A stretch of 64,000 bases of DNA, taken from NCBI RefSeq assembly GCF_036588685.1, contig NC_086382.1:66200929-66264928 (forward strand), in the 5' to 3' direction. The notes under the pieces were generated by a model. That model saw nothing but the letters and a program-made list of their open reading frames with translations. It searched no databases and had not been told where the DNA came from. The translations under genes and the position numbers were made by a program. Shown here piece by piece: positions 37,893-50,500 of this stretch. The stretch's first letter is position 1; every line of letters begins with the position of its first letter. This DNA is from Mytilus trossulus (taxonomy: Eukaryota; Mollusca; Bivalvia; Mytilida; Mytilidae).

Positions 37893-38578
37893 AAGAGTCA
37901 CTCATTTTTCCTACCATCACTAATTTCCTGTCATCACTTGTGGCCAGTTACTACGGCTTCCGTACTGGACCCTTACACTTTCAGGAATTTTTGAATTATA
38001 TAAGTTTTTATTACAGTTGGCAAGGATGTGTAAGTACGCAGCCACGTTCTATTACTTAACCTTAGTAAACATTTATTACTCAATTTTCTTATCATCAAAT
38101 TACTATATTTTTTAGATGTTTAAATACGCAGTCTCTGATGCAACTGCCCTACCGTTGTCATATTTTAAATATCATACCAGTTTAGATCGGTTGGGACTGT
38201 ATTTCCACGCAGTTGTTTAACATCTCAACTGTCAACACCTTTGGGAATTTAGAGTTGTGCCAGTTCACATCGTAAATAACTTTTTTTATTTTTGGCATAT
38301 TTTTATAGTCTTTGCGGTGTGTTTGAAAATTTTAAAATTGTTCCAGCGTTCGCTTAAATTGCATAAATCAAGATTTTGATAGAGTCTTAATTTGAATTGA
38401 CATGATTCATTTTTCATCGTGCAATTACCGAAGAAGGATATCTGTTATCCGAAATATCTAACATATTGTTTCGTTTTATTGTGTTTTTGGTGATGTTGTA
38501 TTCTTTTAGACTTGTTATATATATATATATATATTCATTACAATATACTGTAATTGTTTTTAAAGCTTCTAAACAATC

Positions 38579-41500
38579 TTAGTGTGTATTGCTAGATTTG
38601 TGTATTTTTTCTACTACAGCGTATTCTACATTGCCTCCGTTTTCGAGAGTAACATGTTTTATGTTTTTATCTAGTCTCCCACTCTTGTCTACAACTGCAT
38701 ACTCGTTATTCATGGAAGTTGCCGGTTCTGTATTTTCACCAAGACTATCTTTCTTGTTTACCACTGCATACTCATAATTATTTCCTGTACCCGGTGTTAC
38801 GTGTTCTACTTTGTAGCCTACTTCTTCCTTTGTTATTGTTGTACATTTCGGTTGAATTCCTGATTTCGATTTGTGATTGCTATTAGAAATGACGTTTTCA
38901 TCAATTGAAATGTAATCGCCATCAATGTTTTGCGTATCGTTTACTACCTGTTTCTCTTCTAATTCTACTGTGTGATAATTACCATCCATAATATCACATT
39001 GTTCACTTGTTTGGTACAGAATGTTATGCTTCAGTCCTTCAGAATCATAAGCAGCATCATTTGCTGACTTCATTTGGGTTAGTTCTTTACTATTGCTAGC
39101 AGTTACTTGATCATTATGTCGTTTTCTCCTACAAGGATGAAAAAATTATTTACAATCATTATTTATTTGTAAATATATTCACTTCTAAAGACATTTTAGC
39201 AATAAATCAAAATTGTTGCAAATTGAATTAACTGAATGTTAATCTGTTTTGAGAGGTTCAGTTACATATAAAACCAGAGTTAATCGACCATTTTCTGCAT
39301 AAAAAAAAGTCAGAAATATGACGGTTGTTATCTATTCGTCTGATGTGTTTAAGCATTAGATTATTATGTTATTAGATTAGAGACTTTCAGTTTCAAACTT
39401 CTTTGGAGTTCAGTTTTTTTTGTTAATTTACTTTTTATAAATTAAAGATCAGTGTACATTGACTGACTCCTACTTCTTAACCGGATTTGTCTTCTTTGTA
39501 AGTTATAAAAGATATTAAATCATGTCAGTTTATTGTGGCCATAATCCTAGCTCAATTTTGTAAAACAAAAAGGTTCACTGGTGAAGATAAACACTGGTTT
39601 CATGATCATTACCACTGCTTAAATCGGAACCTTTTTTTTGTGTGTGTAGAATTATAATGACTTTCTCTCCATTGTTCGTCTTATAAGTCAATTTTTCTTT
39701 GTTTTATTTCTTCATTGATTGTTTCATGCTGTGTCGAATTTTCATATTGCAGAAACGTGAGTACTAGTTAGTAGTAATATTCAAATGACAAACATCTACG
39801 AACTATTCTTCTTATACCAAAATGACCGTTATTTTACTGTATATTACAGTCTTTTTATTTTCATTGTTTTGTTACACCACTGTCTCAAGTTACGGAGGGT
39901 TTGGGATCACGCTGACATGTTCAACCCCGCCGCAATTTGTAAATATGTGCCTGTCCCAAGCCAGGAGCCTGTAATTCAGAGGTTTTCGTTTGTGTATGCA
40001 TGTGTTACATATCTTTTTTTGTTCTGTTTTTGTACATTAATTAGGCCGTTATTTTATTTTCGGAGCCTTTTATAGCTGACTATGCAGTATGGGCTTTGTT
40101 GAAGGCCGTACGATGACCTATAATCGTTAATGTCTGTATCATTTGGTATCTTGTAAATCATCAATAAACGACTACATCTATTTGACATTTTCCAAACTTT
40201 GACCTTGATGCAATGTTTACTGCTTATTTTACTTAAACCTAGAATTGATTTGCAAACATCAACAAAGATGTTATCCAGAGAGCTTAGTTAATTTAATTAG
40301 TCTTGGCTGCTCTAGTCTGATATCTTCATATTTTTCAAAGCAGTCTGAAATATTATAAAATAAATTAAAACTGGCTTAATTAAAGATTTAACAACCTTTT
40401 TTTAATTCATATTCATAGGAATATTTTCAATATTGTTCCAAAATTTTATTTTTGAGTACTTTCAATTTTTTGTAAACACTTTTGAGTTTTCAAATGTCGC
40501 GCCGTATCTCAGAAATTATTTATGATTATAGCATAAAAATTCACACACAATTGCATGACGAAGAACGTAGCATGCGCTCGTGGCGCAGCTTTAATTGGTA
40601 CTGTTTTCTAGCTCATTAGTGATTATATTATTGAAATGTGTATCCCTAATGTCTGTATGTCCTTGTGTTGTATATCTCGAAAATACTCACCAGGTATATA
40701 TAAACACTACAACTAGTGCTATGACAAACACAAAAGCACCAGCAAAAGCACAAATGATAACATACTGTGTCGAAAAAGTATCTAGAGAAAAGAAATGAAT
40801 GACATGTGCCGTATATTAAACAGTCATTCTACTGTGTCAAACGTGTCTCCCCATTTTTTTTAAATCATAAAAATTGAAGCTATGAATATTGTAAGGATGA
40901 CGTGATATAACTTTAACTTTTGAACACTGGTCACTTTATACAGATATTTTAATTACGATTCTTGTGTAACAACTGGATTTGTTTTAGGACTAATTTGACT
41001 ATTAACTTGCTATAAAACACAATTTAATGTACTTTTAAGCCTTAAACCAACATAAAACTATTACCTGCTCGGCGGGAAAATTAAAAAACTAAAAACAATT
41101 AAAATTACATATTTCATGAGAGAACAGACGCAATTTTTCAGAGGTTGAAAATTAGGATTTATATGTTTAAAGATATGCACAAAAAAGATCCGCAAGTACA
41201 GTTTGACTTCTCAAGTAATTTTAGTAAACAAATTTTATTCAAACCCACCTTCTATTATATCAACCTTTAGCCTAAATGTAATCAAGAGATCTATTATTTT
41301 TTTTAGCTTTATACGCCTTTAAGACAAAAAAAGTCATATGAATAACGCCTGAACAAACAAACGTTTACTCGAATTTCTCTTTTCAATGAAATCATTACCT
41401 ATTTCTAGTGCATTTTCCAACAAAATTGTTCACTGGGGGATATGCAAATTACCATGATTACTGCTTTAAAAAGATACATATGCATGCACAAAACAGATAC

Positions 41501-44500
41501 CAAAATCGTAATTTTTACGCAAAGTGTTATTCATTTAAAAGTTTACAAATATCTCCAAGATCCATACTAATAGTATAATTTAGATAAAACACGTACATAA
41601 AATGCATCAAATACTAAACTATGCACCTACATTAAACTTTTGAAACCCATAAAAATAGACGAACACATTTCAAATATGTTATCATGGCCTTTTTGTTTTG
41701 CAATATCTAATTAAAAAATCTATTTTTTTAAATGTTAACTGTATGTCAGATTGGTCTATTACACATGATACAAATGTGTGTTATTTTTCAGCTAAGTGGT
41801 CAAACTATCACTAGCATGTCAACATTGATGCTGTTAGTTCTAGTCCCGTTCGTGCGTCCGGCTCCGATCTTAATCGTCAGTTTTTTAACGAAGGTCAGTG
41901 GTTCTTTACAGCCACTCAGGCTTCCCTCATCAATTAAAACTGGCCGCTACGAAATTGCAATCACAGTTGAATACCAACCAATTAATCAATTAATCAATGA
42001 TATATGTCCAGAATTATATGAAAGCATTGTCTTACCTTCTAATACAGTTTGACTGTTACTTGTTTCGTTGATCATCCCTTGACTGCACTGTATACGAAGT
42101 GCAGGATACTTTGTTACGGCAGTTACTAATAAAAGAAACATTACTTATATGCATGACATATTTTGAAATAGATGTTTCGGGAAAATCATCTAGAATCAAT
42201 GGAAACGGTGATGATATTATTTTTTTCTATATACATTCTTTTGTACTTAAAGTAATGATGACAGAAACGGTATTCTACTGAAATCATTTAGGCGCGTTGA
42301 AAGACCATATGCAATTATATTAAAAGCTACTTAATTTGCAATAAGGAAAGAATGAAAGTAAATTTTTATTTTAAGTTCCCGAAATAAAAAAAAGAAAAAA
42401 TGAAAACGCAAAAGTTTAAAAATCACAAGTCAACGTCCTTAATCTTTAAATCAGGAAAACCGTTAGATGGGCAATATTATTTCTAGATTTTTTGCCTTAT
42501 AAATGATGCGAGAATTGAAGCTTAGTGTTAGATGTGATTGGCACCATAAAACCGCAATTAATAAAATAACGAACCTTCATGAAATTTGTATGCAATGCAA
42601 ATAGATTTAATTGTTTTTTTCCGCTTTGATTTCATATATTAGAAATGTACGTTAATAGTTATTCTAATATGACGTGCTGCTTTCGCTTTGTAAACAACAC
42701 TGTGTGAAAATTCTCGATATATCTATACTTAGCGCAGACTCAGAGATATACATAATAATGGATGTTACAATATACCTCCCACGTAAATCCACATGTATTT
42801 GAACCTACATTGCAAACGCTTTGCCAAATTTATTGTATTACTAATTTTAATTAAACAAAAAACATTACAGAACTTTTATTCTTATTCAGATGTATAATAA
42901 AAAGAATTAATGTATTGCAACTAGTTTTGTTTATTTCCTAAATATAGTAACACCGTATTTTTTGTGCAATGTCAATTTCATCATGGAACACTTTCTCTAC
43001 AATGAGGGGTTCATTAAGGGATGCAAATAAGCTTGATATTTATGTTACGATTTAAAAAAATATCAATATACTAATTTAAGTTGCAATATAAAAACAATTT
43101 TCAGTCAATATCACAAAAATAAAAACTTTTTTATAACCAACGAAGTTCGTATGATATTGTATTAAAATGGAATTCTGAGATTTTCTATTCTATTGCCTTT
43201 GATTCAGCGAGTCAACATGGCAGCTCCTTCTTTACGAAATGTCAATTTTGGATTTGACGGTAGCTTACGAGAAAACATGTAAATTAAAAATCGGAAATAT
43301 TGGGTTTAAGAATTAAACATATTTTTTCTAGCGGTTATTAACGAAATAATTAATGCAAATTAAAGATGTATGAGAATATTTGAGCTTTATCTAACGAGGA
43401 GTAAAAACGAACAGCTCCACACACGGCATACCAAGCCTCGCTACAGTATTTGAATTAACTTATTTGTCCTATTAGAATCGAAATAATTCATGGAAGTCAT
43501 AGATTTGTTGTGAATTTACACATGGCCTGGGCCGTGATATTCGTTAATTTTATCCCTCGCTAACGCTCAGAATAAAATTCGAATATCACAGCCCAGGCCA
43601 TGTGTAGATTTCCAACAAATCTATGGCTTCCATGAATTATTTCTTAATCAAAGGTACCAGGATTATAATTTTGTACGCCAGACGCGCGTTTCGTCTACAT
43701 AAGACTCATCAGTGACGCTCATATCAAAATATTTATAAAGCCAAACAAGTAAAAAGTTGAAGAGCATACTCTCACTTCTAAAGATCTGCAAGCAGTATCC
43801 CCTTGTAAATTTTCCTTCAGTTAATGTTGATGTAAATCTGAGTATTTCATTTGGTTGTAATAGTATACGTTGGACCACAGTTCCACTAGTACACTTAACT
43901 GCTTTAAGTAATTTATAGTTGGCACGTCCCGAGGATACACTAACATTTATTTCAAGCCCACAATATGGATGCTCCGGTGCTGCACTAGTCTTTTTATCAT
44001 ACGTTGACATAAAAACTGTATGGTCTTTAGTTTGGTTTTGTAAATAAACCTTACAAACGCAATTATCTTCTCTTGTTGTGATTCGCAATCCTACACTGTC
44101 TGCCCTAGGATTTCCAAAGTCATCTTCTTCTGTTCTTACTTCTGCCTGGCACATATTCGCTGTTATATAAAATAGGAAAGCAATATAATTAGAACAAAAG
44201 CCAGGTATATTAAAGTAGTCAACGCTGAATGATATAAAGTATCTTTAGATATTATATAATGTGTAAAAGAGGGACGAAAGATACCAAACGGACAGTCAAA
44301 CTCATAAATCGAAAATAAACTGACAACGCCATGGCTTAAAATGAAAAAGACATACAGACAAACAATAGCACACATGACACAACATATAAAAGTTAAGAAT
44401 ATAATATGCGATCGAAACAGTCTTATAGAATGATATTTGTCATATAATCTCAACAAATCAACAAGAAAGAAACAATCTTGATTGATTGCAATTAGAGTTA

Positions 44501-47500
44501 AGAGGTGAAAAATTATTTTTAGTTAAACAAAATTGTTTTCACATATGATAACGGGTATAAATGGTAGATATGGAAAATTTATAGTAAATACATTGTGTGA
44601 ATGGTTCTTAAGTGAAAATAATAAGTAGCTATAGTTTTTTTTATCTTCATAGGATACAAAGGGGGACGGTTTTTAAATTAATTTGTTGTCGGATCTCCTG
44701 TAGTTGGTGATCGCAATACTGGTATAAAAAAATTGTACCAGTATTGTATTCTTTGTACCAGTATTGTGTTTTTTTTTAAATAAACAATACATATAGGTAA
44801 CGAATCTTTTATTAAAGGTGTCACATATACATGCATAATGACATTAACATATATGACATGACAATTTTATATGGAATGATGGTTCATGTTTGTTTAACTG
44901 ATGATGCCATAGATGGTACACTGTGATTGTAATCAAAGAAAGTTTTAAATCTTCTGAATAGATGTTTTTTTTCTTAAGGGAACTGTACTGTCTCAGCATT
45001 TTAACAAAATCTTTAATTTTCTTCCTGCTCACGCTTTCCAAGACTCAATAGTATATTTTAGCATACATGTTATAGCTTCTGTATCATCAGCATTGGCATT
45101 GTTTATTTCTTCTTCAGATGGCATTTCTGCAACCCCCACTTCCTATGTTGATATTAAGGTATTCAGTCTGTGGACTTTCTCTTATGCTTATTAGATTTCA
45201 AGCTTGTTTAGATAGCACCTGTATGGCTCTTTTACTGTAAGAGTGCTTGTCTAGTATTAGTATTTTAGTATTTGTACCAGTAGATATATCTGCTACACAT
45301 TGTACAAAATGTTGTATTGCCCATATTGTTTCGAATCAACTGCTTGAACTACCCTTAACATTCATGTAGACAAACTATTTAATTTGATTATAATCAGGTT
45401 CTCCTATTAAAAAAGTATCAACTTTTTATGTTCAATTGATATTGATATCTTTTATCTTGTTAATTGTGAAAATAAAGACCAACAAATGCATATGAACAAT
45501 GTCATGTAGTATAGTATTAGTACATTGGTATGTGTGTGTTCTATAATATTTTTAAAATTAAATTACCTATTGACGTTTGTGGTGCGTTCGTAGGACATGG
45601 ATCTTCCACTTTTTGCTGCCTCACCGCTACAATGAAATATAAAATATGGAGTGATTTTGTTTTTTGTTATACAATTTGTATTCGTTTTTATGTTGTACTG
45701 TAGCAACCACTAACCCAGGTTTGGGGAACCACATTCTGTATGTATGTGCATGTCCCAAGCCAGGAGCCTGTAATTGAATGGTTGTCGTTTGTTGATATGT
45801 TATATATTTGTTTTCCGTTCATTTTTTGTAAATAAATTAGACCGTTCGTTTTCTAGATTAAATTAATTTACATCTGTCATATCGGGACCTTTTATAGTAG
45901 ACGATGTGGTATTGGCTTTGCTCATTGTTGAAGGTCGTATGGTGACCTATATTTCTGTGTTATTTGGTTTCTGGTGGAGAATTGTCTCATTGGCAATCAA
46001 ACCATTTCTTTTTTTTATATATATATATGGACCCCTTGTTTGAAAAGCTTTTTCTTTCTTCAGAAAATAAATAAATGGAATTCTCTCTTCTAAATTGTTA
46101 AGTTATTACTCAAAATTTTAAACGTTTACGTTTGTCAAAAGGAGTATCCCGTGGAACTATATGTTGGCAAAATTTTCCTAACAAACTTGAATTAGTGCTA
46201 AGCATTCGCACTGTCGGCTCGGTACCCAAAGGCGTGTGGTTAGCGTAACAAATATTGTCTTGACACAAATTAAAATCCTTGATCAGTTGAAAAAGACGAC
46301 CGTCATTTTTGTTTTGGTATGAACTATTTTGGTTATAAGATTCCGTCACAACGACTGCTTTCCGAGCTATACAATCTGCTAACCATGGTGACGGAGTACT
46401 GGTCAATGAGTCGTGGTCATAGTGATAACGAAGACAAGAAGCATTATTAGGAACAAAGTCGTAAATAGACAATGCAATGGCGGTACATTATATAATACCT
46501 AGGATAAAGACCCTCGGAAGTCAGTCGTTATAATACTACCCCATCCATACTTGGTTTTGAAGTGTATGCTGACACGGGTATTTACATATACAACAATGTA
46601 GACTTCAGCGTTGGATTGGTTTCTGTCATCGAAAGTAGTAAATCAATGGTTCATTCAACCTATGCCAACATTTTGAAATTTAGGTATAAAATTGTATGAA
46701 AAAATGTTGGCATAGGTTGAATAATTTGTTACAGATTAAGTGTTATAAAAACATAAATTAATCAGGGGCTAATCAATTTACAACCAGTTTAAACCTACCG
46801 TTAAATAATAAAGGTTTTACAAGATCAAGAAAAGTGAAAATGTAGTTATAATTGTGTGTGTTGAGGATCTCTTTTTCATATAGGAACTAGTTAAAAAATT
46901 AATATAATGAAATGATGAGGAAAAAAGAATTTTATGGATTTTTATTAAAGAAGCAAGCATCTTGTCATATTAAATATATGTCAGTGTCATTCTCATAAAT
47001 ACATGTAATATAAAATATATGATCAAAATATTAAATTTTATATAAAATAGTTTTCTTCAAATACAATGGCACAATACACTATTGATACTCGTGTATTTAA
47101 TAAGCACCGAATTATGTAATATATTTATTATAAATGTTCACTATGAATTCTAACATAGATAAAGGAAGATGTGGTGTGAGTGACAATGAGACATGATCTC
47201 TCCATCCAAATAACATTTATAAAAGTTCGCCGCGATATAGACTTTTTGTGCTAATGCCGCGTAAAGCAACAATCATTTATAAAAGTAAACCAGTATAGGT
47301 CAATGTACAGCCTCACACCTTTTTTTAGTATACAAAGATATCTCAGGAGTAAGATATGTCATAGAATGGTTTCAAAGTTTATTCTAGTCCTTAGTGGGTT
47401 TCACAAAGTGGTACTAAATTTTGACATTTTCTAAAGTTGGTCACAAAGTAAGGACTACACAAGCGGTTTCTAATGATGGTCTTATGATAGTCACAAGTTT

Positions 47501-50500
47501 GTTTGAATAAATTACACTAATTTTTTAGTAGTTTTGCAAATTATTTCATTATCATCTAATTATCAATTTGCATGATGGAGTTCCAAATTAGAGACACAAA
47601 ATGTAACCATAAATTTCACAACTGTTGCCATAAATGAAAATAAACACACAGAGTACTTAAATTTTTTAAACTATATATAGAATAAAGTAAATTGAGATTG
47701 CACTGTCCAACTAAATAGCTTTTTATCTCTTTTTTTCTCAAGTATTGTTTTTTTAAGTGTTTAATTTCAGAAAGATAGTCTTTCTTTTGTCATTTTTATT
47801 TTTTTTATTTTTTTCAACACAATTTTGCTAGTATCAAGCTAGGATTCTATAACAATTTTTGTCTTTTTAGAAAAAAATCATTCCATTTTTAAAACAACAC
47901 AATTTTCCAAATACTTTATTTTTGCTCCTGAAAGGAGTAGGGGCTATAAGGGCCATTTTTGGCCCCACCCCCAAATTTCATTTAATTTGTTATGTTGTAA
48001 GTCTATACCATAGACCTTCTAAAAATAATTGAATTTTAGGTCTAGTTCGTTTATTCTGTTGCCTAGCAACCAATATAATGGCGGAGTTAAACTCATCAAA
48101 TATGATTATTATACAGCTTTAATATATCTATATTTGAAATTAAACCTGTTTTAAGCATGTAGTGATCTCTATACTTGTACACTATTTAAATATTTAATGA
48201 ATGGCTATTTTTTATTTTGAATTTATTGAACCATAAAACTAATTTTTGACTCTTCACATTGAATAATCCGCGAAGCGGATTATGTAAAATGTGAAGATTC
48301 AAAAATTAGTTTTATGGTTCAATAAAATCAAAATAAATTATTGCCATTCATTATAAATAAATTTCTATCAAAAAGTAAGGCTCAAAGAACTTTTTATATT
48401 ATTTATCTTGACAAAAACGATGTAAACACATATTGGCGTATGAACACACAACGTCAGAGTGGGCGTGTCGCCATCGAAATTGACAACATTGAAAATAAAA
48501 CTAATAATTTTAACCAATCATAAGACAGTTAATAAACAAAATTTATTTATTACATAATTAAATGCACATTGTTGCAAAATTCACTGTTGTTTCTCCCTAG
48601 CAACACATCTGTGCACATGGCAACTGCAATTTGTTTTCTATTTTACAAGATTTAATTTCAAATATATTGCAACAGACAGGTAATTTAAGATGCAAATTGT
48701 AAAAAGTAACAAACTCCAAAGTAAATGTTCAGGGGAAAGCAATATTGAAACATCAACAAACAAAACAAAACACCGGGTATTGCTGATATATACAAATTGT
48801 GCATCTAGTGCCGGGTGGAGTCTCACTTATTAGCGACAAGAAGAATAATATAAAGACAAGAACACATATTTAGCGCTAAGAAAATCTTAATATCTATTAT
48901 CTAAAATAAATAGATACAGACACATGCATTAAAGGGTGTTTTTAAATGTCCGTGTATTTCCATTACAGTAGTTATGTTTCAGGTAGAAGTTAGGGTTGAA
49001 AAGGGGGGCACTTTTATTTATAAGGTGATATGACGTGCCTTTGGAATAGTTCACCTTTTTAAGCTTGAAATAAGTAAAAAGTTAAGAAAACTATCAGATA
49101 TATATATGATAAGGACACTAAAGTTCCCATAACTTCTTTGACTGTCAACTTGTTCGGTGTTCCCGCTATGTCTTTATCAACTAATGTTTTTCTTTTGACA
49201 CTGAAGTATTCCTCTTTTACATAAAACCACATGAAACCAAATTGATATGGGAAAAGGAAATTTTTTTCCTACGCAATATTTTAAAGGGTATATATTTTGA
49301 AAATGTAAAACAGGGTGCAGTAACAAAATAGCAGCACCCCTATCAATTAAGTATTGTAGTAAACCCCAACCCCACCCCTCTAGACATATGTAGAGGATCG
49401 TTAGGGTTGACTTTTCGAAATTCATCTTATTTCTTATTATTATCTATTTCAGACGTCCAGACTTATAGCCATATCATTCTATAGCATTAAAAAACTGGTA
49501 CATGATACTATCTCAAATAAATCTGTATTCTTAAAAAGTTTCTATATTCCTTATATATATTATTTGTTTTATTGTTATTCTTGTCAAGTCTGAGTCTGAT
49601 GTCATGACTCAAAATAAACAACCTTGACCGAAAACTTAAACCTGAAGTGGGACACAAGGACGATGGAATGAACAGACAAATGGACCACAGACCAGAAAAC
49701 ATAATGCCCACAAATGGGGCGCAACAACAAAACTGGGTCCATTTTTAAAATTTCACTTTATTTTTACACATGATTATAAAACTATTCAAAAAGGTAACAG
49801 ACATGTCAGTTGCTTACAGACTTCAGGCACTTTTTTCTATTAATGGGAAGGTCAAATAACCATATACATAAATGTATATATTATGCATGTATGTACGGAT
49901 ATATGGATAGTCTACCATATGCCGTTTCTGTTCTCTAACCATCAAATTTTCTAGAACTTTATGCGCATTACCAACAAAGACACATGCAATTGGAATATAG
50001 GTAGTTTCATTTTCAAAAAAAAAAAATGTGTTTCTTGCCAATTATATGTGAATTTAAGCAAAATAATCTTTTTAATTTCCTCCCCCCCCCCCCCCCCCCC
50101 CCCCCCTTTTCCTAATATAAATCATGGATCTGACCCTAATACCAGAGAGTGAAGATTGCCCCATTCAAACACTGAGTCTAGATTTTGAATTGATAATAAG
50201 CAGAAACATAAGAAATGTACAGATGTTGTTATATATTGGTCTATCTAAAATTTCACAATTAAAAAAAAATGTTCTCAAAGTTGTTATTGACTCCCTTACA
50301 CGTGTAGTTTATTGCTTTCGGATTTTTAAAAAACATTTACCGAGATATACTTATGGAAATAATATAAGGAATACATGTTACATTTATAACCAAAAAAATA
50401 AAGTTCCTATAGGCATAAGAATGTGTAAACTAAACTTTGTCAGATGAATATGTCCAATTTGAACGGCATATTTCAGCTTTTTATTGCTCCGATTGGCTAT

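Larger units (their letters stand above)
36418..38522. repeat. 2 x 1048-bp near-perfect inverted repeat with 9-nt spacer (two head-to-head Penelope-like 3' ends)
   Basis: Left arm 36418-37465 and right arm 37475-38522 pair base for base (positions sum to 74940) with no indel. The only mismatch I found is 37129/37811. The spacer is 37466-37474. Each arm carries the same GIY-YIG coding end, then about 600 bp of 3' noncoding sequence ending in a small hairpin (GAAGGATATCTGTTATCCGA). Pairing stops abruptly at both outer edges, where AT-rich flanks differ, so the arms end at a natural element end. This is a very recent duplication or an assembly artefact. Confidence 0.9.

Noticed and set aside
43663-43775. 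Extension of the receptor exon frame into the repeat, adding a tail SVTDESYVDETRVWRTKL
   Set aside because: A good donor (AGAA|GTGAGA) ends the exon at 43776 and the phase matches the next exon. The extension is intronic repeat sequence.
44163-44456. Minus-strand 97-codon hydrophobic frame beside the receptor exon
   Set aside because: Consists of a dispersed repeat copy in an intron, and the receptor exon acceptor lies at its edge.
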